Assembly: GCF_000429665.1 (NCBI RefSeq)
Contig: NZ_AUCH01000004.1
Span: 186,001-250,000 of the forward strand
Origin: Azovibrio restrictus DSM 23866
GTDB taxonomy: Bacteria; Pseudomonadota; Gammaproteobacteria; Burkholderiales; Rhodocyclaceae
Reading direction: 5' to 3'
DNA length: 64,000 nucleotides
Position numbers and translations under genes: made by a program. The notes beneath the pieces were generated by a model. It was not told the DNA's origin. It worked only from the letters and a program-made list of their open reading frames with translations, and did no database searches. Below are positions 50,044 to 57,722 of the stretch, piece by piece. The first letter of the stretch is position 1. Every line of letters starts with the position of its first letter.

Positions 50044-52656
50044 TCAAATCTGGACCGGGGCGGAAGGGGTGGGCTTCGGCTCTTTTTCCGGCCAGTAGGC
50101 GGCGATCTGGCAACCCAGGGCAGCCCAGTAGGGAATGGTTTCCAGGAGCAGCACGGCGATCCAGGCCTTGGCTGCCGGGTCGTGGGTGCCCAGGGTCAGG
50201 GCGGTGATCCAGGCGCTCAGCAGCAGGGCGGTCAGGAGGCCCATTTCCTCCCGGATCGGGGAGAAGAAGGCCAGTCCCCCCTTGGCCTTCCAGCCCTTGG
50301 GGGTGACTACGAAAGTACCTTTCTTCTTGACGATGCCGGCAAAGATGCCCCGGGCGATGGCGTGGGATATCCCGGCCGAGAGCAGCGATGCCCCGGCGAT
50401 GTCCATCCAGGGGCAGTCCATGGTGCGCCGGTAGAGAATGGGGCCCAGGGCCGCCTTGAAGGCCATGAAGCCGAGCATGGGCACCACCAGCAGCACCACC
50501 GGCAGGCCGAAGGACTTGGGGGCCAGCAGCATCAGGATGGTCCAGACCAGGGAGGCGAAGGTGAATACCAGCTGCAGGGCGTCCCCGAACCAGGAGAACC
50601 AGCCAGTGAGGAAGTGGTAGCGCTGGGCCAGGTTGAGTTTGCTGGGGCCCAGCAGGGCGGGCAGGTGGGCTTTCAGGATCTGCATGGCGCCAAAGGCCCA
50701 GCGGAAACGCTGGCTCTTGATGGCGGCAAAATCGGCGGGGGTCAGGCCCTTGCCCAGCACATGGTCCACGTAGCGGGTGTCGAAGCCCTGGCGCAGCAGC
50801 CGCAGGCCCAGTTCGGAATCCTCGCAGATGCACCACTCGGACCAGCCGCCCAGGTCGTCCAGGGGTTTCCTGCGCACCAGGGTCATGGTGCCGTGCTGAA
50901 TCAGGGCGTTGCGCTCGTTCCTGTGGTGCATGCCGATGCGGAAGAAGCCGTCGAACTCCCAGTTGCACATGCGCCGGAAAGGCTGCTTCTCCCAGTTGCG
51001 GTGGGCCTGGGGCGCCTGCACCACCGCCACGTCCGGGGCTTCCACGAAGTGGGGGATGAGGGTGGACAGCCAGTCCGGGTCCACCACGTAATCGGCATCC
51101 ACCACCCCGACCACCTGGGCCCGGGGATCGGTTTCCTTGAGGGCGAAGTTGAGGGCTCCGGCCTTGAAGCCAGGCCAGGGGCGCAGGTGGAAGAAGCGGA
51201 AGTTGGGGCCCAGGGTGGCCATGTGGGCTTCCACCGGCTTCCACAGAGCTTCGTCAGCGGTATTGTTGTCGATCACCAGCACTTCGAAATTGCGGTAATT
51301 CATGCGCGCCAGGCTGTCTATGGTTTCGATCACCATCTCCGGCGGCTCGTTGTAGCAGGCCAGGTGGATGGAGACGAAGGGCTCCTGTTCCGGCGGCAGG
51401 GGCGGCAGGGGGGTGAAGCGGCGCTTCCAGACGTGCTTGAACAGCACTTCCCCGAATTCGTAGCCGTGGGCCAGCAGCACGGAGATGGTGATCAGGGTGG
51501 CGGCAATCAGCAGGGCCAGGGCGATCAGGTCCCGCTGGCTCAGGTAATAGTCAGCGGGAATGTTGATGCCGAGTACCACGGTGGTGACGCAGGCCTGGAT
51601 CAGGATGGCCAGCCAGAGGCGGCCTATGAAGCTCCAGCTGCCCAGGATGAGGGCCACTAGCAGCATGGGCACGAAGGCGTACAGGGAGGCGTTGTAAGCC
51701 TTCTCCTGCCAGCGGATGTCCCGGGGCACGGCGCCCTCCAGGGAGAACTTGAGTTCCCGCTCCGCGTTGAACACGCCCCAGTAGGCCCCGGCCCAGCTCT
51801 CAGTTTCTACCTTCCAGGGCTGGTCTATGGCCTCCATGATGAAGTAGTCCAGCTTCAGGGTCCGTTCCGAAGCCAGGAAATTGCGGATGAACTGGGCCTC
51901 GTTGGCCCGGGAGGGGACTGCGCCGCCAATGACCGTGCCCCGGCTGGGCCAGCCGATTTCGCCGATGAGGATCTTCTTCTTCGGGAAGGCGGCCGCCACC
52001 TCGTCGTAACGCTGCATCGCGTATTCCAGAGCCTTATCTGCCGGCACCCCTTCGTGGTAGGGGAGCAGGTGCACGGTGATGAAGTCCACGTGCTTCACCA
52101 GTTCCGGGTACTTGAGCCAGACATGCCAGGGTTCGGCGGTGGAGACGGGTTTTCTGGTGGCCTTCTTCACCTGCTGCAGCAGGGGAATCAGGGTCTCCGG
52201 CTTCATCATGTTAGTCAGGATGGTTTCGTTGCCGACGATGATCCGTTCCACGTGCTTGTACTGGCGGGCCAGCTGGATGCCGGCTTCCACCTCCCGGGCG
52301 TTTTTCTCCTCGTCCCGGTCCAGCCAGATGCCGTTGGTCACCTTGAGGCCGCGAAATCCGGCCAGGGGCACGACCGCCGGGTAGTCCAGGCTGCTGTAGG
52401 TGCGCAGCCGGTTGGTGTAGTTGGCCAGCAGGTCCACGTCCCCGGCCAGCTCTGCCTCGCTCGGGTAGCTGCCGGTCAGAGGGCTCTGGTGGCGCTGGTA
52501 ACCGGCGTAGGCAAAGCCCTTGACCTCCTGTTCCGCATCGGTGATGTAAGCGCTGCGGTTGGCCCATTCCCACAGGGCGTACTGGGCGAAGGCGACAAAA
52601 CCGGCAATGACCAGGGCCGTAAACAGGCGTAGCAACAGTTGGACGAAACGTTTCAT
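50044..52656 (-). CDS. Beta-glucan synthase: GH17 domain fused to processive GT2 (NdvB/NdvC-like)
   Basis: 870 residues. An N-terminal membrane anchor is followed by a GH17 beta-1,3-glucanase-like domain (about 45-290) with acid/base Glu in IIVGNE and nucleophile Glu in IGEIGWPS. Membrane helices follow, then a family-2 glycosyltransferase (about 425-690) with VVDADYVVDPDW, ICEDSELGLRLL and the processive QRFRW motif, and further C-terminal helices. The architecture is that of cyclic or periplasmic beta-1,3/1,6-glucan synthases, with GH17 acting as transglycosylase in the periplasm and GT2 using UDP-glucose in the cytoplasm. It is 56 bases upstream of ccdA. Confidence 0.88.
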   Translation of the reverse strand: MKRFVQLLLRLFTALVIAGFVAFAQYALWEWANRSAYITDAEQEVKGFAYAGYQRHQSPLTGSYPSEAELAGDVDLLANYTNRLRTYSSLDYPAVVPLAGFRGLKVTNGIWLDRDEEKNAREVEAGIQLARQYKHVERIIVGNETILTNMMKPETLIPLLQQVKKATRKPVSTAEPWHVWLKYPELVKHVDFITVHLLPYHEGVPADKALEYAMQRYDEVAAAFPKKKILIGEIGWPSRGTVIGGAVPSRANEAQFIRNFLASERTLKLDYFIMEAIDQPWKVETESWAGAYWGVFNAERELKFSLEGAVPRDIRWQEKAYNASLYAFVPMLLVALILGSWSFIGRLWLAILIQACVTTVVLGINIPADYYLSQRDLIALALLIAATLITISVLLAHGYEFGEVLFKHVWKRRFTPLPPLPPEQEPFVSIHLACYNEPPEMVIETIDSLARMNYRNFEVLVIDNNTADEALWKPVEAHMATLGPNFRFFHLRPWPGFKAGALNFALKETDPRAQVVGVVDADYVVDPDWLSTLIPHFVEAPDVAVVQAPQAHRNWEKQPFRRMCNWEFDGFFRIGMHHRNERNALIQHGTMTLVRRKPLDDLGGWSEWCICEDSELGLRLLRQGFDTRYVDHVLGKGLTPADFAAIKSQRFRWAFGAMQILKAHLPALLGPSKLNLAQRYHFLTGWFSWFGDALQLVFTFASLVWTILMLLAPKSFGLPVVLLVVPMLGFMAFKAALGPILYRRTMDCPWMDIAGASLLSAGISHAIARGIFAGIVKKKGTFVVTPKGWKAKGGLAFFSPIREEMGLLTALLLSAWITALTLGTHDPAAKAWIAVLLLETIPYWAALGCQIAAYWPEKEPKPTPSAPVQI

Positions 52657-52681
52657 GGGAATCCGTGGCGGAGCCGCTCCT

Positions 52682-53107
52682 TCAATTGGCCTGAGGCGTG
52701 GCGGTGAAGCCCAGGCGGATGCGGTTTCCGGGGGTCAGGGGCTGGTAGTCCAGGCTGGCGGGGAGTTGCTGAATCAGCGCCAGACCCACTCCGGCTTCCT
52801 CCGGCACAGGGGAGGGCGGGGGCGTCTGGCGCGGGTCGAAGCAGGGTGCATGGTCGGTGTAGACGAGCCAGGCCAGGCCCTGTTCCACCTCCAGATCCAG
52901 GTCGATCTCCCCGTCGCAGGCCTGGCCGTGGCCGTGCTGCAGGGTATTCAGGAACAATTCTTCCAGAACCAGCTGCAGGCGCAGCTGCAGTTGTGAGTCC
53001 AGACCCAGTTTGCTGCCGCTATACTCCAGCCATTCCATGGCTGCCGCGAGCTGCTCCGGCCGGGCGGTCAATCTGAAGTGTTCTTGTTGGCTCAATTGCA
53101 TAAGCAT
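52682..53107 (-). CDS. Anti-sigma-factor-type serine kinase (HATPase) of a partner-switching module
   Basis: 141 residues from ATG 53107 (MLMQLSQQEHFRL); the second Met at 53101 is equally possible. The GHKL ATPase N-box appears as LVLEELFLNTLQHG, followed by TDHAPCFDP (G1-like) and EEAGVGLALIQQL (G2-like), as in RsbW/SpoIIAB-type kinases. Partners are a STAS antagonist (57270) and a SpoIIE phosphatase (54152). Head-to-head with the FecR gene. No sigma factor gene is adjacent, so its target is unknown. Confidence 0.85.
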   Translation of the reverse strand: MLMQLSQQEHFRLTARPEQLAAAMEWLEYSGSKLGLDSQLQLRLQLVLEELFLNTLQHGHGQACDGEIDLDLEVEQGLAWLVYTDHAPCFDPRQTPPPSPVPEEAGVGLALIQQLPASLDYQPLTPGNRIRLGFTATPQAN

Positions 53108-53123
53108 GGGGAGGGTTACAGGC

Positions 53124-53573
53124 ATGATTAAACCACAATGGCTGCTGGCAGCCGTGATCGGATTGGCGGCGAGTCCGTTGCTGGCGGCCGATTCGGCGGG
53201 AACGGTGAAGCGCGTGAGCGGCGATGTGCAGGTGGAGCGGGGTAGCGAGCGGCTCAAGGCGGCGCCGGGCATGGCCCTGTACGTGGCCGACCAGGTGCGC
53301 ACCGGGGCCGACGGCGCCGTGGGCATCACCTTGCGGGATGAGACCCTGCTCTCAGCGGGGGCCAACTCCCTCCTGGTCCTGGACCAGTTCAGTTTTGACC
53401 AGACCACCCATGGGGGCAAGCTCCAGGCCACCCTGAAGCGGGGCAAGCTGGCGGTGGCGACGGGCAAGCTGGCCAAGTCTGCCCCGGAGAACGTGGAATT
53501 CCGCACCCCCGACAGCATCCTCGGGGTGCGGGGCACCGAATTCGCCCTGGAGGTGGCCGGTCATGGGGAATGA
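53124..53573 (+). CDS. Secreted FecR-domain protein
   Basis: 149 residues from ATG 53124; the signal peptide MIKPQWLLAAVIGLAASPLLA leads into a FecR domain (GTVKRVSGDVQVERG, VRTGADGAVGITLRDETLL, RTPDSILGVRGTEFAL). There is no cytoplasmic or membrane part of an anti-sigma factor, so it is the periplasmic ligand- or wall-facing FecR type. It is 4 bases upstream of the OmpA-like lipoprotein gene, and both belong to a conserved betaproteobacterial neighbourhood with a CHASE2/SpoIIE phosphatase. Confidence 0.87.
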   Translation: MIKPQWLLAAVIGLAASPLLAADSAGTVKRVSGDVQVERGSERLKAAPGMALYVADQVRTGADGAVGITLRDETLLSAGANSLLVLDQFSFDQTTHGGKLQATLKRGKLAVATGKLAKSAPENVEFRTPDSILGVRGTEFALEVAGHGE

Positions 53574-53577
53574 GATC

Positions 53578-54165
53578 ATGAAAATCCGGGCCCTGCCCCT
53601 GGCACTTCTCCTGGCCCTGGGCCTGGGGGGCTGCGTCAGCGAGCGGGTGGTGCTGCTGCCCGAGCCCGATGGCCGGCCCACGGCCCTGGTGGTCCGCTCC
53701 GGCGGCGAGGAGCAGGTGCTGCAGCAACCCTATGCGGCGGCCCAGCGCCGGGGGGGCAGTCTGGCGGCCACGACCATGCCGGCGGCGGAGGTGCAGGAAC
53801 GGTTCGGGGCCACCCTGGCCCAGCTGCCGCCCCGGCCGGAGCGGTTCACCCTGTACTTTCTCGAAGGTAGCAGCGAGCTGACCGCCGAATCCCGGGAGCA
53901 GTTCCAGGCCCTGCGCCAGGCCCTCTCCAGCCGGCCAGTGGCGGAAATCCTGATCGTCGGCCATACGGATACGGTGGGGGAGCTGCGCGCCAATGACGCC
54001 CTGTCCCTAGTGCGGGCCGAGGCCATGCGTACCGCCCTGCAGGCCGAGGGCATGGAACTGGGGACGGTGGAAGTGGCCGGCCGGGGGGAACGGGAACTGC
54101 TGGTGAAGACCGCCGACGAGGTGCCCGAGCCCAGGAACCGGCGGGTGGTGATCAACGTCCGCTGA
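53578..54165 (+). CDS. OmpA-family lipoprotein
   Basis: 195 residues from ATG 53578 (MKIRALPL); an alternative ATG at 53563 overlaps fecR. The lipobox LGLGGC ends the signal peptide, so the protein is lipid-anchored. The C-terminal OmpA domain has LYFLEGSSELTAESREQF, ILIVGHTDTVG, NDALSLVRAEAMRTAL and EPRNRRVVI, the peptidoglycan-binding pattern. It probably ties the outer membrane to the wall. Its 3' end overlaps the convergent phosphatase gene by 14 bases. Confidence 0.9.
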   Translation: MKIRALPLALLLALGLGGCVSERVVLLPEPDGRPTALVVRSGGEEQVLQQPYAAAQRRGGSLAATTMPAAEVQERFGATLAQLPPRPERFTLYFLEGSSELTAESREQFQALRQALSSRPVAEILIVGHTDTVGELRANDALSLVRAEAMRTALQAEGMELGTVEVAGRGERELLVKTADEVPEPRNRRVVINVR

Positions 54166-56302
54166 GGGGCGGCGGGTCCTGGGGCCGGGCCCCGGGGCCC
54201 CACCATTGCAATACCAGCAGGGTCAGATCGTCGGCTGGAGGGGCACCCGCTTCGAACTGGCGTACTTCCCGGCGCAGGGCTTCCGCCAGGCTGACGGCGT
54301 CCCCTTCCTGGCCATGCTGCTCCAGCAGATGGGCCAGGCGCTCATTACCGAACCACTCCCGCCCGTCCGTGGCCTCGCTCACCCCGTCCGTGGTCAGCAC
54401 CAGCCGGTCCCCGGGGGCCAGCCGGGCGCTGCCCCGCTGGTAGGGATAGCCTTCGCAGGCGCACAGGGGCGGGCCGCTCACGGGGGCCACCGGGATGCGG
54501 CTCACCGTCGCGCCATGCACCACCCAGGGGGCATCGTGGCCGGCGCAGACGTAATCCATCCGCCCGTCGTTTACGTCGAGGACCGCCACGAAGGTGGTGA
54601 CGAACAGGTATTCCCGGTTGTCCCGGGACAGGGCCGCATCCATTTCCGCCAGGGCGGCGCCCAGGTCTTCCGGATGCTGGCGCAGCAGGGCGCCGGCCAC
54701 GGATTTGGACACCGCCATGAACAGGCTGGCGGGCAGGCCCTTGCCGGAGACATCGCCGATGGCCAGGCAGAGGTGGTCCTCCCCCAGCATGAAGCAGTCG
54801 AAGTAGTCGCCCCCCACCTCCCGAGCCGGCTCCAGGTGGGCGGCCACCTGGAAGCGCTGTTCTCCGGCGAACAGGCTGGCCGGGTCGGGCAGCAGGCCCA
54901 TCTGGATCCGGTGCGCCGCGTCCAGTTCCCCCGCCACCCGGGCCGCCGACTCGCGACTGGCCTGCAGGGCTTCTTCCGCCAGGCGGCGCTGGCGATCCGA
55001 TTCCACCAGGGTGTTGCCGATCAGGATGAAGAACACCGGATTGAGCAGGGTCACCAGGGAAGCCGCATCGAACAGCAGGCGGCCCAGGTGGAAGGCGGCA
55101 TAGCCCAGGCCGAACAGCAGTACCGCCGTCATCAGCCCCAGCTTCACCGCCACCGTGGGGCGGATGCGCGGCACGGCGGCGATCAGCCCCAGTCCCAGGA
55201 GCACCAGCACCAGCCCCTCCAGGCCCCGGATCCAGTGGGGCCGGGTCAGGGCCTCGCCGGAGAGCAGGCTTTCCAGGACCTGGGCATGGATGTCCACCCC
55301 CGGCACCTTTTCCCCCAGCGGCGTTACCACCCGGTCCTGCAGGCCGGTGCCGGTGAAGCCCAGCAGCACGAAGCGCTGGCGCAGGTGTTCGGCAGGTACC
55401 CGGTCTTCCAGGACGTCTACGGCGGAAAGGTAGCGGTCGGCCTGGAAGGGGCCGAAATGCAGGATCAGTTCTCCGTTGTCCCGGGTGGGCAGGCTGTATT
55501 CCCCGACCCCGACCCGGGTGATCTCGCTGCCCCGGACCCAGGCCTGCACGGCGGGGGCTTCCAGGGCCACCCGCAGCATTTCGGGCCCCAGGGAGGCCAC
55601 CGGCAGGTCGGCGACGCTGGCCATCAGAGGCACCCGGCGCAGCACTCCCCGTTCCGGGTCCAGGAGGGCCGGGTCAGCCTGGGCGTTGAGCAGGGCCTGG
55701 CCCCGGGCGGACGCTTCCAGCAGCGGCAGGCTGGCCAGGGCACCGGCGAAGCGGCCGGCCCCGTCCCGGGCATCGCCGCCCCGGCTCAGCACCGGGGTGA
55801 CCTTGAGGGCGGTGCGGGCGCCGGGCGGCAGGCCGTTGGTGGCTGCCATGCCGAGCACGCTGGGGGTGCGCTCCAGGGCCCGGGAGAGGCGCTCGTCCGG
55901 GTCTTCCAGGCGGGCTCCCTGCAGCTGGGGATAGAGCTTCCTGAGGCTGGCGGCCCCGAGCCGGTCGGGCTCGGGAAAGATCATGTCCAGGCCGATGGCC
56001 AGGGGCTCCGCCGCGCCGATTTTCTCGATCAGCCGGGCCAGGGTCTGGCGCGGCCAGGGCCACTGGCCCAGGGCGGCCAGGCTTTTTTCGTCCACCGCCA
56101 CCACCAGGGCCGGCATCTCGCTCCGGTCCCGGGGGGACTGGCGCTGCATGCGGTCGAACTGGGCGTTCTGCAGCAGGGTGAGGGGGGTGTGTTCGATGAA
56201 GACCAGGGCCAGGCAGCCGGCCGCCAGGGCCAGCAGGGCGGCCGGCCTGCCCCGGCGGGCCCGCAGGGGCGCAAAAGCCAGGGTCCAGAGGCGGCGCAGC
56301 AT
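54152..56302 (-). CDS. CHASE2 sensor with SpoIIE-type PP2C phosphatase
   Basis: 716 residues. A first transmembrane helix (about 20-36), an extracytoplasmic CHASE2 domain (about 40-350; VAVDEKSLAALGQWPWPR, GLDMIFPEPD, LLGFTGTGLQD), three more helices (about 365-440), a short coiled linker and a C-terminal SpoIIE phosphatase (about 490-700) with metal-binding Asp in GGDYFD, GDVSGKGLPA and DDLTLL. It would dephosphorylate the STAS protein at 57270 in response to an external signal, releasing it to capture the kinase at 52682. The gene is one base from the MBL hydrolase gene in an operon. Confidence 0.9.
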   Translation of the reverse strand: MLRRLWTLAFAPLRARRGRPAALLALAAGCLALVFIEHTPLTLLQNAQFDRMQRQSPRDRSEMPALVVAVDEKSLAALGQWPWPRQTLARLIEKIGAAEPLAIGLDMIFPEPDRLGAASLRKLYPQLQGARLEDPDERLSRALERTPSVLGMAATNGLPPGARTALKVTPVLSRGGDARDGAGRFAGALASLPLLEASARGQALLNAQADPALLDPERGVLRRVPLMASVADLPVASLGPEMLRVALEAPAVQAWVRGSEITRVGVGEYSLPTRDNGELILHFGPFQADRYLSAVDVLEDRVPAEHLRQRFVLLGFTGTGLQDRVVTPLGEKVPGVDIHAQVLESLLSGEALTRPHWIRGLEGLVLVLLGLGLIAAVPRIRPTVAVKLGLMTAVLLFGLGYAAFHLGRLLFDAASLVTLLNPVFFILIGNTLVESDRQRRLAEEALQASRESAARVAGELDAAHRIQMGLLPDPASLFAGEQRFQVAAHLEPAREVGGDYFDCFMLGEDHLCLAIGDVSGKGLPASLFMAVSKSVAGALLRQHPEDLGAALAEMDAALSRDNREYLFVTTFVAVLDVNDGRMDYVCAGHDAPWVVHGATVSRIPVAPVSGPPLCACEGYPYQRGSARLAPGDRLVLTTDGVSEATDGREWFGNERLAHLLEQHGQEGDAVSLAEALRREVRQFEAGAPPADDLTLLVLQWWGPGARPQDPPPLSGR

Positions 56303-57270
56303 CAGAGCTGGACGGTCAGCCCGTCATGGGCGGAGATCACTTCCAGGGGCGGGCGCCGGGAACGGCTCATGGCCTCGAAGCGGCGGCTGTCTTCCAGCAG
56401 CCGGTCCAGGCTGGCGTCGTCATTCAGGGGGTCGTGATGGAACAGGGCCAGGCGCCGGGCCCCGGCGGCCAGGGCCAGCTCCACCCCGATCATGTTGCTC
56501 GAGTGGCCCCAGTCAGCTTTCACCGACACCATTTCCGAGAGGGAGTACATGGCGTCGAAGGCGATCAGGTCGGCCTCCCGGAAGAATTCGATGCAGGCCG
56601 CCCACTGCTCCTCCTGGTCCAGCTTGTGTTCCGAGTCGGTGGCGTAGACGAAGCACTTGCCATCCTGCTCGAAGCGGTAACCGTAGGAGTCGCCCCCGTG
56701 GGTCTGCCGCATGGCTTCAACCCGGAAGCCGGCGATGTCATAGGCGCGTCCGGTTTCCAGCAGGCGGAATTCCACCTGGCCCTGCACCAGGGAGAAATCC
56801 ACGGGAAAGCCCGGGGCGGACATCTGCAGACGCACGGCGGCTTCCAGCTCCGCGTGGCAGCCGTGGATCACCAGGCGGTTGCCGGGAATGTAGAGGGGGC
56901 CGAAGAAGGGCAGCCCCATCAGGTGGTCCCAGTGCAGGTGGGAAATGAAGATGTGGTAGGTCTGGGGTTGGCCGGGGCCGAAGCGGGCCAGCTTGGCATT
57001 GCCCAGGCCCCGGGCGCCGCTGCCCAGATCGCAGATCAGCGTTGCGTCATCCTTGCCGCGCAGTTCGACGCAGGGGGTCTGGCCCCCGTAGGTACCGCGC
57101 ATGGCAAAGGGCAGGGAATCCACGAAGCCGGCCCGGCCTACGGCCGTATCCAGGGTGCCGGCGGGCGCGTGGGCAGCTTTTTCCAGGACCGAGAGCAGGC
57201 GCTGGCGCAGCTGCTCGGCATTGAGGGAGACGGGCAGGGAACCCCGGGTGCCCCAGAACTGGACCTGCAT
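56302..57270 (-). CDS. MBL-fold metallohydrolase
   Basis: 322 residues from ATG 57270 (MQVQFWGTRGSLPV); the longer frame to 57501 overlaps the STAS gene. The metallo-beta-lactamase zinc motif is ISHLHWDHLMGLPFF, with further ligands in the YATDSEH and HHDP segments. It resembles PhnP/RNase Z-like or cyclic-nucleotide phosphodiesterase class hydrolases that open with FWGTRGS. TGATG overlap with the STAS gene shows translational coupling. The substrate, possibly a nucleotide second messenger, is unknown. Confidence 0.86.
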   Translation of the reverse strand: MQVQFWGTRGSLPVSLNAEQLRQRLLSVLEKAAHAPAGTLDTAVGRAGFVDSLPFAMRGTYGGQTPCVELRGKDDATLICDLGSGARGLGNAKLARFGPGQPQTYHIFISHLHWDHLMGLPFFGPLYIPGNRLVIHGCHAELEAAVRLQMSAPGFPVDFSLVQGQVEFRLLETGRAYDIAGFRVEAMRQTHGGDSYGYRFEQDGKCFVYATDSEHKLDQEEQWAACIEFFREADLIAFDAMYSLSEMVSVKADWGHSSNMIGVELALAAGARRLALFHHDPLNDDASLDRLLEDSRRFEAMSRSRRPPLEVISAHDGLTVQL

Positions 57271-57614
57271 CAGGCCAGTTCTCCCAGGGCGGCCTCCAGG
57301 GTGTCGAAACAGGGAATCACCAGGTCGAAGCGGCTGATGCCGAAGACTTCCCGCACCAGGGGCTGGAATTCGGCGATCCCCAGGCGACCGCCCTGGTTCC
57401 TGGCGAAGCGGGTGGCGATCATCAGGGCGCGCAGGCCCGCGCTGCTGATGTAATCCACTCCGGAAAAATTGAGAATCAGGGGAGGATTCCCCTTTTTGCA
57501 TTTTTCCAGGTGCGGATGCAGCAGTTCCGAGAACGTCATGGAGGAACCGTGGTCAATACGACCGCGCACCATGACCAGGTTTGCCTTGGGGTGAACGACT
57601 GCTTCCAGTTCCAT
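57270..57614 (-). CDS. STAS-domain anti-sigma-factor antagonist
   Basis: 114 residues from ATG 57614 (MELEAVVHPKANLVMV). STAS core: VRGRIDHGSS, LILNFSGVDYISSAGLRALM with the phosphorylatable Ser in the YISSAGL loop, and GRLGIAEFQPLVREVF. It is the first gene of the operon with the MBL enzyme and SpoIIE phosphatase; GGAGATTT lies upstream. It is the likely substrate of both the HATPase kinase and the SpoIIE phosphatase in a partner switch. Confidence 0.9.
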   Translation of the reverse strand: MELEAVVHPKANLVMVRGRIDHGSSMTFSELLHPHLEKCKKGNPPLILNFSGVDYISSAGLRALMIATRFARNQGGRLGIAEFQPLVREVFGISRFDLVIPCFDTLEAALGELA

Positions 57615-57722
57615 GAGAAATCTCCTTGCCGGCTGCATTATGCCACGATGCGCCGGACCCACGGCAGCCCGGTGCGCGGGCGGCCAGGCCGGCCTCAGGT
57701 ACAATCCGCACCGGAAAAAATT

